DNA of 42,032 nucleotides from Candidatus Babelota bacterium (GTDB taxonomy: Bacteria; Babelota; Babeliae; Babelales; Vermiphilaceae): the NCBI GenBank assembly GCA_026388985.1, contig JAPLIS010000009.1, positions 1 to 42,032 of the forward strand, given 5' to 3'. Below the pieces are notes generated by a model, which saw nothing but the letters and a program-made list of their open reading frames with translations, was not told the origin of the DNA and made no database searches. Below are positions 1-7,493 of this stretch, in pieces. The position numbers were made by a program, and so were the translations under genes. The number at the start of each line of letters is the position of its first letter. Position 1 is the stretch's first letter.

Positions 1-459
1 CGATTCTTGTTCTTGTTGCGCCTGTCTTGCGATACTTTCTTGATTTTCTTTATCTGCCTGTTTTAGATTGAATTCATGTATTTTATCGATTTCGCGCATT
101 CTGCTAGTTAGCGCTGCAGCATGAATAGCAGCTTGGCGATTTCTTTCATATTCATCACTCTCATCCTGTGTAGTGACTGGTGGTCTTGGTCTCGACAAAC
201 CAGTATTTAATGGCGGTGATCCAGCTGGGCGTTGACCACCCATTTGCGCTGCAGATGATGGCGTTGCTTCTGCGGGTGCTTCACCCGAACCCCATGGTAC
301 CCATGATGACAATGCTGGCAAACTTTGATATGCCCATTCACCCCATCCAAGAGCTTGCGCTTCTTGCGCTGGGCCTTGCTTTTCTGCTGCACAATATGAT
401 TGTCCGGTAAGGCTTAAGCTCAATAGAGCTATTGTGTGTAAAAAATGTACTTTTTTCAT
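1..459 (-). CDS. Secreted protein, family with shared signal peptide (partial, runs off the left edge)
   Basis: An open frame of 153 codons starts at 459 and is still open at base 1, so the C-terminus lies outside the window. The N-terminus MKKVHFLHTIALLSLSLTG is a classical signal peptide, probably cut near SYCAAE, and is nearly identical to the next two genes on this strand. The mature part begins with KQGPAQEAQALGWGEW, then a Pro/Ala-rich stretch containing PPLNTGLSRPRPP, then a charged, probably helical segment rich in Glu, Gln and Lys. The PLNTGL motif recurs near the C-terminus of the gene at 2035-2790. A Shine-Dalgarno AAAGGAC lies just before the ATG. No promoter of its own is seen: the upstream similarity to its paralogs stops at about 504, at the stop codon of the next gene, so co-transcription with it is likely. 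Function unknown. Confidence 0.8.
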   Translation of the reverse strand, partial: MKKVHFLHTIALLSLSLTGQSYCAAEKQGPAQEAQALGWGEWAYQSLPALSSWVPWGSGEAPAEATPSSAAQMGGQRPAGSPPLNTGLSRPRPPVTTQDESDEYERNRQAAIHAAALTSRMREIDKIHEFNLKQADKENQESIARQAQQEQES

Positions 460-501
460 ATTCTGTCCTTTTTTTGAAATGTTATAAGTAATAATACTCT
501 C

Positions 502-858
502 TTATTTTTCGAGATTTTTTTGACGTTCTCTTTCTTCTTTCTCTGCGATTTCTTTATCGATTGCGCGCATTCTTCGCTTTAGCATTGCAAATTCAAACTC
601 ATTCACTGAAGGTACATATTGTTTTGCTACAGGTTGCTCTGCTGGTGCAGGTGCTACTTGCTCTGCAGGTGCAGGTGCAGGTGCCGAACGCCATGATGGC
701 CATGATGGTAGCAAATTATATGCTGCATTAGCCGCACTGCTCACCCATCCACTGTTTGCTTCTTGCGCTGGGCCTTTGCTTTCTGCTGCGCAATATGATT
801 GTCCGGTAAGGCTTAAGCTCAATAGAGCTATTGTGTGTAAAAAATGTACTTTTTTCAT
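502..858 (-). CDS. Small secreted protein, shared signal-peptide family
   Basis: A 118-residue protein with the signal peptide MKKVHFLHTIALLSLSLTG and the following SYCAAE. I chose the ATG at 858 rather than the in-frame ATG at 882 because GGAG sits at proper spacing before 858 and the longer form would put charged residues ahead of the signal peptide. The mature part has an aromatic stretch (AYNLLPSWPSW), a low-complexity Pro-Ala-Glu region (PAPAPAEQVAPAPAEQP, about residues 58-75) and a highly charged C-terminal helix. A promoter with an extended -10 lies at 912-941. The charged tail resembles that of the partial gene to its left (both contain RMR.IDK). Envelope-facing or periplasmic, function unknown. 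Confidence 0.75.
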   Translation of the reverse strand: MKKVHFLHTIALLSLSLTGQSYCAAESKGPAQEANSGWVSSAANAAYNLLPSWPSWRSAPAPAPAEQVAPAPAEQPVAKQYVPSVNEFEFAMLKRRMRAIDKEIAEKEERERQKNLEK

Positions 859-1020
859 ATCAAGTACTCCTTTTTTTGACATGTTATAGATAATAATACT
901 CTCTTATTACTATCATAGCATATAATTCTATTAGAAATAAAGAGTTTTACTTTTTTCACCCCCGGCTAGCTTCACCAGATTATAAAATAAGAGCGGCATA
1001 CATGAATTACTCTGTATGCC
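765..1020. repeat. Direct repeat copy A (signal peptide, leader, promoter, upstream terminator)
   Basis: This block matches 1735-1990 at a constant offset of 970 with only scattered substitutions. It covers codons for the signal peptide, the ribosome binding site, the promoter and most of the preceding gene's terminator. A third, shorter copy is at 366-504. Confidence 0.8.
912..941 (-). promoter_or_regulatory. Sigma70-type promoter of the 502-858 gene
   Basis: Read on the minus strand, TTTATT (936-941) and TATGAT (912-917) are separated by 18 bases, and TGC directly before the -10 makes it an extended -10. The gene starts 54 bases downstream. The same arrangement is repeated upstream of the paralog at 1037-1828. 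Confidence 0.5.
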
Positions 1021-1038
1021 GCTCTTATTTTATAATCT
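977..1038 (-). terminator. Terminator after the 1037-1828 gene
   Basis: A perfect 26-bp inverted repeat (977-1002 and 1013-1038) with a 10-base loop. The stem core is AAGAGCGGCATACA, and AT-rich ends supply U-rich RNA in either direction. The stop codon of the minus-strand gene overlaps its first bases. Confidence 0.8.
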
Positions 1039-1828
1039 ATGGTATTTGATGATCCTTTTCTTTTTGTTCAGGAGCTTCTTTTTGTTCAGGAGCTTCTTTT
1101 TCTTCAGCGACAGCTTCGTTATAGTTGTTAATGATTTTACTTATTGCAAGATCTATGTGGTACATTAGAAAAAGAAGTACCTCTTTTGCGTTTATTTTGT
1201 CTTGATAACCTGGAAACAGATTGTTAAATGTTAATTCTTTAACTTTGTAAATCTCTTTATTTAATGCAGCTTTAACGTTGTTTTCAAGGTCTGCAATTTG
1301 CGGTGCAAGTTTTTCTAGTTTAAAGGCCCGTGTTTGATTGGCTAATGTTCTATAAAAATAGGTTAAAATATTAATTGATCTGTCATTAGCCCCGGTGCAG
1401 ATATTCTCTGCCGCATGGAATAGTGTTTGATTTTTGTTTGCTTTTTGTTTGATATACTCAATAGCTGCATAAATTCTTTTATTCCATACTTCAATTTCGT
1501 TAGGTTCTATTGTAACATTGCCTTTCTGATCTTGGATCTTTTTTAGACCTACCAAATTATAGATATCTTTTTCTTTTCTGATGTAAAAAATATTATCTTT
1601 TCCGAAAACTGTATTATAAGAAGAGACTATTCCGCCCATCCTTTCATTGGGTTCGCTAGTTTTTTTGGCAACCGCTGCTGATTTTTGGTAGGCCGCAAGC
1701 TCTTGTTTAGTCATGAGTCCCATAGGGTTATATGGCGCTGGGCCTTTGCGTTCTGCTGCGCAATATGATTTTCCGGTAAGGCTTAAGCTCAATAGAGCTA
1801 TTGTGTGTAAAAAATGTACTTTTTTCAT
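1037..1828 (-). CDS. Secreted protein, shared signal-peptide family (263 aa)
   Basis: The first 25 residues match the two genes to its left almost exactly, including MKKVHFLHTIALLSLSLTG, after which the sequence is unrelated. The mature part is predominantly helical and charged and carries four cysteines or fewer. Its C-terminal third (KEVLLFLMYHIDLAISKI) resembles the C-terminal helix of the gene at 2035-2790 (VLTTLILYLNTTIEKII), so these may be distant members of one fold. The tail holds a short duplication, KEAPEQKEAPEQKEK, from an 18-base repeat in the DNA. GGAG precedes the ATG. Promoter at 1882-1911, terminator at 977-1038. Function unknown. Confidence 0.85.
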   Translation of the reverse strand: MKKVHFLHTIALLSLSLTGKSYCAAERKGPAPYNPMGLMTKQELAAYQKSAAVAKKTSEPNERMGGIVSSYNTVFGKDNIFYIRKEKDIYNLVGLKKIQDQKGNVTIEPNEIEVWNKRIYAAIEYIKQKANKNQTLFHAAENICTGANDRSINILTYFYRTLANQTRAFKLEKLAPQIADLENNVKAALNKEIYKVKELTFNNLFPGYQDKINAKEVLLFLMYHIDLAISKIINNYNEAVAEEKEAPEQKEAPEQKEKDHQIP

Positions 1829-1990
1829 ATCAAGTACTCCTTTTTTTGAAATGTTATAGATAATAATACTCTCTTATTACTATCATAGCGCATAATTCTA
1901 TTAGAAATAAAGAGTTTTGCTTTTTCCGCCCCCGGTTAGCTTCACCAGATTATAAAATAAGAGCGGCATACATGAATTATTATGTATGCC
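1735..1990. repeat. Direct repeat copy B (signal peptide, leader, promoter, upstream terminator)
   Basis: Second copy of the block described at 765-1020, at a constant offset of 970 with no large gaps. Sharp loss of similarity inside the coding region just after the signal peptide marks this as a cassette duplication rather than a whole-gene duplication. Confidence 0.8.
1882..1911 (-). promoter_or_regulatory. Sigma70-type promoter of the 1037-1828 gene
   Basis: On the minus strand TTTATT (1906-1911) and TATGAT (1882-1887) are 18 bases apart. It is the duplicate of the promoter at 912-941, but the TG of the extended -10 is changed here. Confidence 0.45.
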
Positions 1991-2006
1991 ACTCTTATTT
2001 TTATCT
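1947..2006 (-). terminator. Terminator after the 2035-2790 gene
   Basis: An imperfect copy of the 977-1038 hairpin: left arm 1947-1972, right arm 1983-2006 with one G-to-A change in the stem and a small slip in the AT-rich end. It lies about 30 bases past the stop codon of the minus-strand gene. Confidence 0.7.
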
Positions 2007-2034
2007 ATGATAGTTGTTTGTTAAGGCTTATTTT

Positions 2035-2790
2035 TTACTGTGGTCTTGCAGGTGCTGTAAGGCCCGTATTTAGTTTCGGTGGGCCAACTGGTCGGGGTGT
2101 TCTTGCAGCAGGTTTTGCTTTAGATTTTTGTTGTGGTGCGAGTAAATTATAATCTTTAATAATTTTTTCGATTGTTGTATTTAAATAAAGAATTAAAGTA
2201 GTGAGCACATTATGTGCTGCTTGTTTTTCAGTCTTATTTTTCACAAAAAACCCAGTAAGTTTGTCTTCTTCAAGTGCAGTTCCGGCATTCTCTAAAGCAG
2301 TTTTAGTTTTTTTAAGGGCATCAATCTGTGGCTTAATGAGTGATAATTTTTCTGAAAGTGGTTTGCCTTCCATTCCTGATGAGTAGTAATAGCGTAACGG
2401 ACTGGTTATTGCATTATTTGCTGTTAAACTACTTCCCAGGGCTTTGATGATAGATTCAGTTTTAAATGCATTATCCGCAATATATTTTGCACTTTCATCA
2501 ATAACTATTTTCCATATTCCAAGTTCTCCATTTAGAAAAGTATTTAAGTCTTTTTTAAATTGTTCTTGTCGTGTCTTTTCTGCTTCAACATCCAGCATTT
2601 TTCTTTCATAATCTTTTACTGCAGTGAACAGGTTGTCTTTTGAAAAAGCAATGATATGTGCACTATTTATTTTACGCATTATTTCTGTTTTTTCATCTTC
2701 AATTTGAGCCGTTGTTTTTGCATATATTCCAATGCCGCTCATCAAAACCCCTAAGCTCAAAAAGAGCCCCTTTGATTTAAATATATTCAT
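2035..2790 (-). CDS. Secreted helical protein of unknown function (251 aa)
   Basis: The start at 2790 is chosen because GGA lies six bases before that ATG; an in-frame ATG at 2808 would itself contain this ribosome binding site. The protein has a signal peptide (NIFKSKGLFLSLGVLMSG, cut near YAKTT), a long charged helical body, and a C-terminal basic, Pro-rich tail (RTPRPVGPPKLNTGL). That tail resembles a segment of the partial gene at 1-459. The helix VLTTLILYLNTTIEKIIKDY near residue 210 resembles the C-terminal helix of the 1037-1828 product and of the relic at 41421-41570. A strong promoter lies at 2840-2869. No catalytic motif is recognisable. Confidence 0.8.
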   Translation of the reverse strand: MNIFKSKGLFLSLGVLMSGIGIYAKTTAQIEDEKTEIMRKINSAHIIAFSKDNLFTAVKDYERKMLDVEAEKTRQEQFKKDLNTFLNGELGIWKIVIDESAKYIADNAFKTESIIKALGSSLTANNAITSPLRYYYSSGMEGKPLSEKLSLIKPQIDALKKTKTALENAGTALEEDKLTGFFVKNKTEKQAAHNVLTTLILYLNTTIEKIIKDYNLLAPQQKSKAKPAARTPRPVGPPKLNTGLTAPARPQ

Positions 2791-2839
2791 ACGATATCCT
2801 TTGCACATAAAAATTTTAATATATATCTATACAGTTATT

Positions 2840-2869
2840 ATTATAGCAGACATATTTATCAAAAAACAA
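2840..2869 (-). promoter_or_regulatory. Promoter of the 2035-2790 gene
   Basis: On the minus strand TTGTTT (2864-2869) and a consensus TATAAT (2840-2845) are separated by 18 bases, with TGC ahead of the -10 (extended -10). Confidence 0.6.
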
Positions 2870-2889
2870 CAGTTTGAAATATTTTAAAA

Positions 2890-3852
2890 TTATCCAGTGA
2901 TTGAATCAAGTATTTTTATGTTGCCATTCAGGCTACTTAAGACAATAGATGAGTTTGGTTGGGGGGTGGTGCCCAATACACCATGAACCTCTTTTTTAAA
3001 GGTATTCCACGCATGTACATTGAGCCGTGTTTTGTGCGGCAGCAGGGTAATCAGGTGATCAGATGTTACGGTGCCGTGCGTTGTGTGCGCATTCACCGTA
3101 GCTTGGGTAGCGGCAGGAATATGCAGAGCGATGGCCCCCGTTTCAGTCTTGAGGTTGATGTACCCATGGTGTGGTAAAGCGGAACAGTGGGCATTTATTT
3201 TACCTTTGTGTGCACAGGCAGTAATGGTATCGGCCGCATCATGAATAGTGATTGTACCCTTTTTGGTGGATGCATAAATGGGCTTATATGCTTGTTCTAT
3301 GGTTATTGATCCGCTTTCTTTAACCTGTGCGGTAACGGTATGGTGGCTGTTAGAGCAGGTGATGGAGCCTTTAGAGCTGGTGGCGGTGAGCGCGCCGTGC
3401 GTATCTTCGGTGCAGATGTCACCTTTTTCTGTTTCTAAGATGAGGGTTAGTGTTGTGGGTACAATAAGGTGATAATCAACGGTGCCAGCATGGGAGGTTG
3501 GTGAATCGTTGGTGAAAATACGTAACGTTGATTGATCTATTAATGAACCAATACGTATCTCTTGGCAGAGCTCGTGTGTTTGTGCTTTTTTGGTAGCCTG
3601 CATAAAAATAGTAGCTTGTAGCGGGTCGGGAGAAGATTTTGTTACTATGGTTATTGATCCGGAGATATTTTTGATAATAAGAGTGGAGATTGATGATGCA
3701 TCATATTTTTTTTGTTCAACAATCTGGTGTGGTGTTACTTTTAAAAAGCTGGTGACTTTTTCCAAAGAAAAGGTACAGTGCAGTGGTGAGTTATGGAGGC
3801 TACATATGCTTATGAATACATAGAGGGAGGCGCGTTTGTGGTAAATAAACAT
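2890..3852 (-). CDS. Secreted beta-strand repeat protein, DUF4097-like
   Basis: A 320-residue protein with a hydrophobic N-terminus (residues 9-25) that is probably a signal peptide. The body is made of short repeated strand-turn units such as ESGSITI, KKGTITI, HKGKINA, ETGAIAL, THGTVTS and LNGNIKI. This is the pattern of the DUF4097 or adhesin-head type of right-handed beta solenoid, in which a Gly follows each turn. The family has no established enzymatic function; a structural or surface role is inferred. AAGGA lies six bases before the ATG at 3852. Its first 15 bases overlap the start of the divergent CCA-adding enzyme gene. No membrane anchor is visible at the C-terminus. Confidence 0.75.
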   Translation of the reverse strand: MFIYHKRASLYVFISICSLHNSPLHCTFSLEKVTSFLKVTPHQIVEQKKYDASSISTLIIKNISGSITIVTKSSPDPLQATIFMQATKKAQTHELCQEIRIGSLIDQSTLRIFTNDSPTSHAGTVDYHLIVPTTLTLILETEKGDICTEDTHGALTATSSKGSITCSNSHHTVTAQVKESGSITIEQAYKPIYASTKKGTITIHDAADTITACAHKGKINAHCSALPHHGYINLKTETGAIALHIPAATQATVNAHTTHGTVTSDHLITLLPHKTRLNVHAWNTFKKEVHGVLGTTPQPNSSIVLSSLNGNIKILDSITG

Positions 3853-5268
3853 ACTGATTCCTTATTTCAAGTAATGATACAAAGAAGGTTAGCATTAGTA
3901 TTAAACAAATATCCTTTAGTAATCAAGATTGCGCATGCTATTAATGCATTAGGTGGGCGGACATTGCTTGTGGGCGGAGCGCCCCGCGATCTTGTATTGG
4001 GAGTTGCCGTCAAAGATCTTGATATTGAGGTGCATGGCCTATCTATTGAGTCTGTTGAAACTGTTTTGCGTAGTTATGGGCCGGTAAGCACGGTGGGAAA
4101 ATCATTTGGAGTGTTACGTATTCATGGTCTTGATGTTGATTGGTCGTTACCGCGTAGTGATAACGCTGGCAGAAAGCCACAGGTTACTATTGATCCATCT
4201 ATGTCTTTAAAGCAAGCTTTTATGCGCCGAGATGTAACCATGAATGCAATGGGCATAGACGTACTTACTGTTGAATTTATTGATTTTTTTGGTGGCCTAC
4301 AAGATATACAAGATAAAGTGTTGCGAGTGCCCAATGAGCACCTTTTTAAAGAGGACCCCTTACGTTTTTATCGCGTTATGCACTTTGTTGGCCGTTTTGA
4401 AATGGTACCCGATGAACAGTTAAATCGCTTATGTGCTTCTATGGATATCAGCGCTGTTTCAGTGGAACGTATTGAACAAGAGTTTGAAAAATTATTGCTT
4501 AAATCTCGACGCCCATCGTTGGGTATACGGTGGTTGCAAGAGAGGGGTCGACTGGTTGATATTATACCTGAACTAGCCGTATTGCATGATGTGCCACAGG
4601 ACAAACAGTGGCATCCTGAAGGGAATGTCTTTGAACACTCTATGCAAGCGCTTGATGCGTGCGCACATATAGAAAGTGGTCATGATGATAATGACACGCA
4701 CAAAAAATTAATCAGTATGTATGCAGCTCTGTTGCATGATATCGGCAAAGCAACTACCACTCAATACAGCGATGGCAGATGGCGAAGTGTAGGGCATGAA
4801 CATGCAGGTGCTGTATTGGTTGGGCAGGTGTTACGCAGAATTACCTATAAAAAAGATCTGGTGACTGGTGTAAAGGTGTTGGTTAAGTATCATATGGTTC
4901 CTATGCAGCTTATTGCCAGCGATGCCCCCCAAGCGTCATACAAAAGATTGGCTGTGAAGTTGGCCCCTTATGCAACATTGCATATGCTTGGATTACTGTG
5001 TTTGGCTGATAAACGGGGTAGAAATCCAGTATGTCAGGAGCCATTAAAAGATGATGTTCCAGAAGTCACTCTTTTTGTGCAGTGTTGCCAAAAAGCTCAG
5101 GTTTTGATTGCGGTTGAAAAGCCACTTTTATTAGGCAGGGATCTAGTGGGCCTAGTTGCTTCAGGTCCAGAAATGGGTAGGTTGCTCAAATGTGCCTACA
5201 ATATACAGCTAGATGAAGGGGTTACTGATAAAGAATTGTTAAAGAAACGTGTATTAGCTCTTGTTTAA
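3838..5268 (+). CDS. cca: CCA-adding tRNA nucleotidyltransferase with HD domain
   Basis: The enzyme adds or repairs the 3' CCA of tRNAs from CTP and ATP. The nucleotidyltransferase head shows GGAPRD (about residues 46-51), the metal-binding pair in KDLDIEV, DVDWSLPRS, the RRDVTMNAMG motif (130-139) and EDPLRFYRV. An HD phosphohydrolase-type domain follows (LLHDIGKA, then GHEHAG), so this is the bacterial class II architecture. I place the start at the GTG at 3838, seven bases after GAGGGAGG; the ATG at 3793 lacks such a site and lies inside the divergent gene. The length of 476 residues is normal. A poly(A) polymerase is the main alternative in this superfamily. Confidence 0.85.
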   Translation: MVNKHTDSLFQVMIQRRLALVLNKYPLVIKIAHAINALGGRTLLVGGAPRDLVLGVAVKDLDIEVHGLSIESVETVLRSYGPVSTVGKSFGVLRIHGLDVDWSLPRSDNAGRKPQVTIDPSMSLKQAFMRRDVTMNAMGIDVLTVEFIDFFGGLQDIQDKVLRVPNEHLFKEDPLRFYRVMHFVGRFEMVPDEQLNRLCASMDISAVSVERIEQEFEKLLLKSRRPSLGIRWLQERGRLVDIIPELAVLHDVPQDKQWHPEGNVFEHSMQALDACAHIESGHDDNDTHKKLISMYAALLHDIGKATTTQYSDGRWRSVGHEHAGAVLVGQVLRRITYKKDLVTGVKVLVKYHMVPMQLIASDAPQASYKRLAVKLAPYATLHMLGLLCLADKRGRNPVCQEPLKDDVPEVTLFVQCCQKAQVLIAVEKPLLLGRDLVGLVASGPEMGRLLKCAYNIQLDEGVTDKELLKKRVLALV

Positions 5269-5414
5269 TCTAAGCAGTATGGGCTTTTTATTGCTTTTTA
5301 AGCTCTATTAAGAGTACACTATACCTGCTTTAATCAGTATTTTAGCTTACTTTTTTTTGAGTAATAGGTTTTATACTAGTTTTTATAGATAGAGTACATA
5401 AAAAGGGTTTACAT

Positions 5415-6152
5415 ATGGTTGCAGGAAATTCATTATGGCATTTAGTGGTACAAACGGATGCGATAAGTAAGAGTGTGTTAGTGTCATTATTGTTTATGTC
5501 GATACTTATTTGGACCGTTTTTTTATGTAAAGCGTTTTTGTTTTACCGTAAAAAACGAGATATACAAGCAATGATAGAAAAGCTCAGCTCTGTGCGTACG
5601 TTTAATGAGCTTATTGTTATGGCACAACAGAATAAAGACACTCTGCCAGGTTATTTTTTGGCGCAAAGCGTTGTTAGTATAGAGCGCGTGCTTGAACATG
5701 AGCAAAGTGGTTATCAGAGTAGTCGTGCAGAAATAAAAGAGCATATACGGGCTGCTTTAGAGCAAGAAATTGATCTGTTGGTGATATGGCAAGAGCAGTA
5801 TACGCCACTTCTTTCAACAAGTGCCGTAATATCACCGCTGCTTGGTCTGTTGGGTACGGTGTGGGGTTTGATTCATGCGTTTATGAGTATAAGTCAGACA
5901 CATACGGCAGATATTGCCACGGTTGCGCCAGGTATAGCAGAAGCGTTGACAACAACCTTAGCGGGTCTTATTGTTGCTATTCCTGCGGTTGTCATGGTGA
6001 ATTATGTAACAGCACAAATAGTTCACATAGAACAGCAGCTGGTACGCATTGCTGATTACGTTATGGTGGTTGTGCAGCGGTCAATTATACACAAAAAGGA
6101 GAATATATGCGTCGATTTAGCCGTAGGCGAACAAAAAGAAGTGCAGCAATAA
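5415..6152 (+). CDS. tolQ: TolQ/ExbB-type proton channel subunit
   Basis: A 245-residue inner-membrane protein of the MotA/TolQ/ExbB family, which with TolR uses the proton motive force to drive TolA. One helix lies at about residues 20-40 and two more in the C-terminal half (around 138-160 and 178-200). The conserved channel region is seen as LSTSAVISPLLGLLGTVWGL followed by IAEALTTTLAGLIVAIPAV. AAGGG precedes the ATG. The next gene starts inside its last 46 bases, so the two are translationally linked. First gene of a tolQ-R-A-B cluster; the TolB neighbour favours Tol over Exb. Confidence 0.9.
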   Translation: MVAGNSLWHLVVQTDAISKSVLVSLLFMSILIWTVFLCKAFLFYRKKRDIQAMIEKLSSVRTFNELIVMAQQNKDTLPGYFLAQSVVSIERVLEHEQSGYQSSRAEIKEHIRAALEQEIDLLVIWQEQYTPLLSTSAVISPLLGLLGTVWGLIHAFMSISQTHTADIATVAPGIAEALTTTLAGLIVAIPAVVMVNYVTAQIVHIEQQLVRIADYVMVVVQRSIIHKKENICVDLAVGEQKEVQQ

Positions 6153-6526
6153 CAGAAATTTCATTAACGCCCTTAATTGATACGGCATTAACATTGTTGG
6201 TTATTTTTATGGTTACTGCTCCCATGACGCATAATGCAATAAAAGTTACCTTGCCTTCAGGTCACGCAAAAGAGGATGTAGGTTTAGAGCAAGATATAGA
6301 AGTGTATGTTGATAAAAAAGGTGCTATTTTTTGCGATAATACTCAGCATACTATTAAAGATTTGGTAACAGTTCTTAAAAAAAAGATGGTTACTGGTAAA
6401 GAAAAAACTGTCTATGTGCATGCAGATACGGCAGTCTCTTATGGGTCTGTACTAGAATTGGTTGATCATATTAAAGTGGTTGGTGGTATTAATTATGTGG
6501 CATTGGCAACGCACAAACGTGTATAA
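6107..6526 (+). CDS. tolR: TolR/ExbD-type protein
   Basis: 139 residues. A basic N-terminus (RRFSRRRTKR) is followed by ITEISLTPLIDTALTLLVIFMV, in which the helix carries the essential membrane Asp of this family (LTPLID). A periplasmic domain then ends in VYVHADTAVSYGSVLELVDHIK, the typical ExbD/TolR C-terminal motif. AAGGAG lies five bases before the ATG. It overlaps tolQ upstream and the tolA-like gene downstream. Confidence 0.92.
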   Translation: MRRFSRRRTKRSAAITEISLTPLIDTALTLLVIFMVTAPMTHNAIKVTLPSGHAKEDVGLEQDIEVYVDKKGAIFCDNTQHTIKDLVTVLKKKMVTGKEKTVYVHADTAVSYGSVLELVDHIKVVGGINYVALATHKRV

Positions 6527-7427
6527 GAAGTATGCTCTGTGGGGTAAATTATTTTTTATTTCAGCAATAGGGCATATAAGTATTCTGGTATTCTTTTTTT
6601 TTATATATCATGAGCCCGCGTGCGCCATTACTATAATGGTGGTAAAAAAGTCAGAGCGGCATAAAGATACGGTTTTTGTCGGTGGTTCACCTGGTCGTGC
6701 GGTCAGAGGCAAGGGTAATGCGGGGGCACAAAAGCAGCAGTTAAAAGCAAAAAGCCCGGTCAGACCTACACAGAAAAAAGAGATTATAAAAAAAGAGATT
6801 ATAAAAAAAGCTAATACGAGTATTGATAAGAAAAAAGAAGCAGTAGTTCCCGGCAAGGGCACGCGTGTGCAAGAAGTCAAAAAGCCAGTTGCAAAAATAG
6901 ATAAGCCAGTAAAAAAAGTGCCAATAAAGTCAGTAAAAAAACTGCCCGTAAAGTCGGTAAAAAAAATTGAGCCAGTACAAAAAAAACAAGTATTGGCCGC
7001 GTTAGCAGAACCAGTAAAGAAAACAGAGTTGCCAAAGCCTGAACCAGAACAAAGCAAAGAGCTTGCGCAAGAAGCGGTGGCCAATCGCCAGAATAAGGAG
7101 GTGTTATCTGCTCATGATACAGAGCCTGAATCTGATCAGGGGTTACCTATTGTGATAGGAGGGGGTCTAGAAGATACTTACTATGATCAGCGACATGAAG
7201 CTTTACGGCAAGAATTAGGACACAGCTGGCAACAGCCTTTTGGCATTACCACGCAGTCAGCATGTATAGTGAAAGTATCTGTTGATATGCATGGTAAAAC
7301 CAATGGCATAGAAATGATTCAGGGGTCAGGGTTTTTAATGTTTGATATTTCTGTGCAATCAGTATGTCACGGATATCAGTGGCCACTATGGGTATGTAAC
7401 AGGTCTGTTACTATAGCTTTTAAGTAA
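6495..7427 (+). CDS. TolA/TonB-like energy transducer
   Basis: The protein should span the periplasm and couple TolQR to the outer envelope. It has one N-terminal membrane helix (LFFISAIGHISILVFFFFIY), a long Lys/Pro/Val-rich linker of about 150 residues with repeated units such as KKLPVKSVKK and KPVKKVPIK, and a C-terminal domain that resembles TonB/TolA C-domains (YYDQRHEALRQELGHSW, then IVKVSVDMHGKTNGIEM). The ATG at 6495 is preferred over a TTG at 6462; both lie inside tolR and neither has a strong ribosome binding site, so the exact start is unsure. About 310 residues. The linker and C-domain are recognised by composition and pattern rather than by strong identity. Confidence 0.75.
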   Translation: MWHWQRTNVYKKYALWGKLFFISAIGHISILVFFFFIYHEPACAITIMVVKKSERHKDTVFVGGSPGRAVRGKGNAGAQKQQLKAKSPVRPTQKKEIIKKEIIKKANTSIDKKKEAVVPGKGTRVQEVKKPVAKIDKPVKKVPIKSVKKLPVKSVKKIEPVQKKQVLAALAEPVKKTELPKPEPEQSKELAQEAVANRQNKEVLSAHDTEPESDQGLPIVIGGGLEDTYYDQRHEALRQELGHSWQQPFGITTQSACIVKVSVDMHGKTNGIEMIQGSGFLMFDISVQSVCHGYQWPLWVCNRSVTIAFK

Positions 7428-7493
7428 AGAACTCTCTTTTTTATATCTATTTTTATCTCTATTTTTATCTCTCTAATAAGTTTGGAAAATACT

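Noticed and set aside
180-410. Plus-strand and minus-strand ORFs inside 180-410
   Set aside because: They are out-of-frame shadows of the partial secreted-protein gene 1-459, which has signal peptide, ribosome binding site and paralogs.
3793-3837. ATG at 3793 as the start of the CCA-adding enzyme
   Set aside because: No ribosome binding site there, extra residues are not conserved, and GAGGGAGG is ideally placed before the GTG at 3838.
6608-7084. 158-codon minus-strand ORF rich in Phe, Thr and Ser
   Set aside because: It is the antisense shadow of the Lys/Pro-rich linker of the TolA-like gene.
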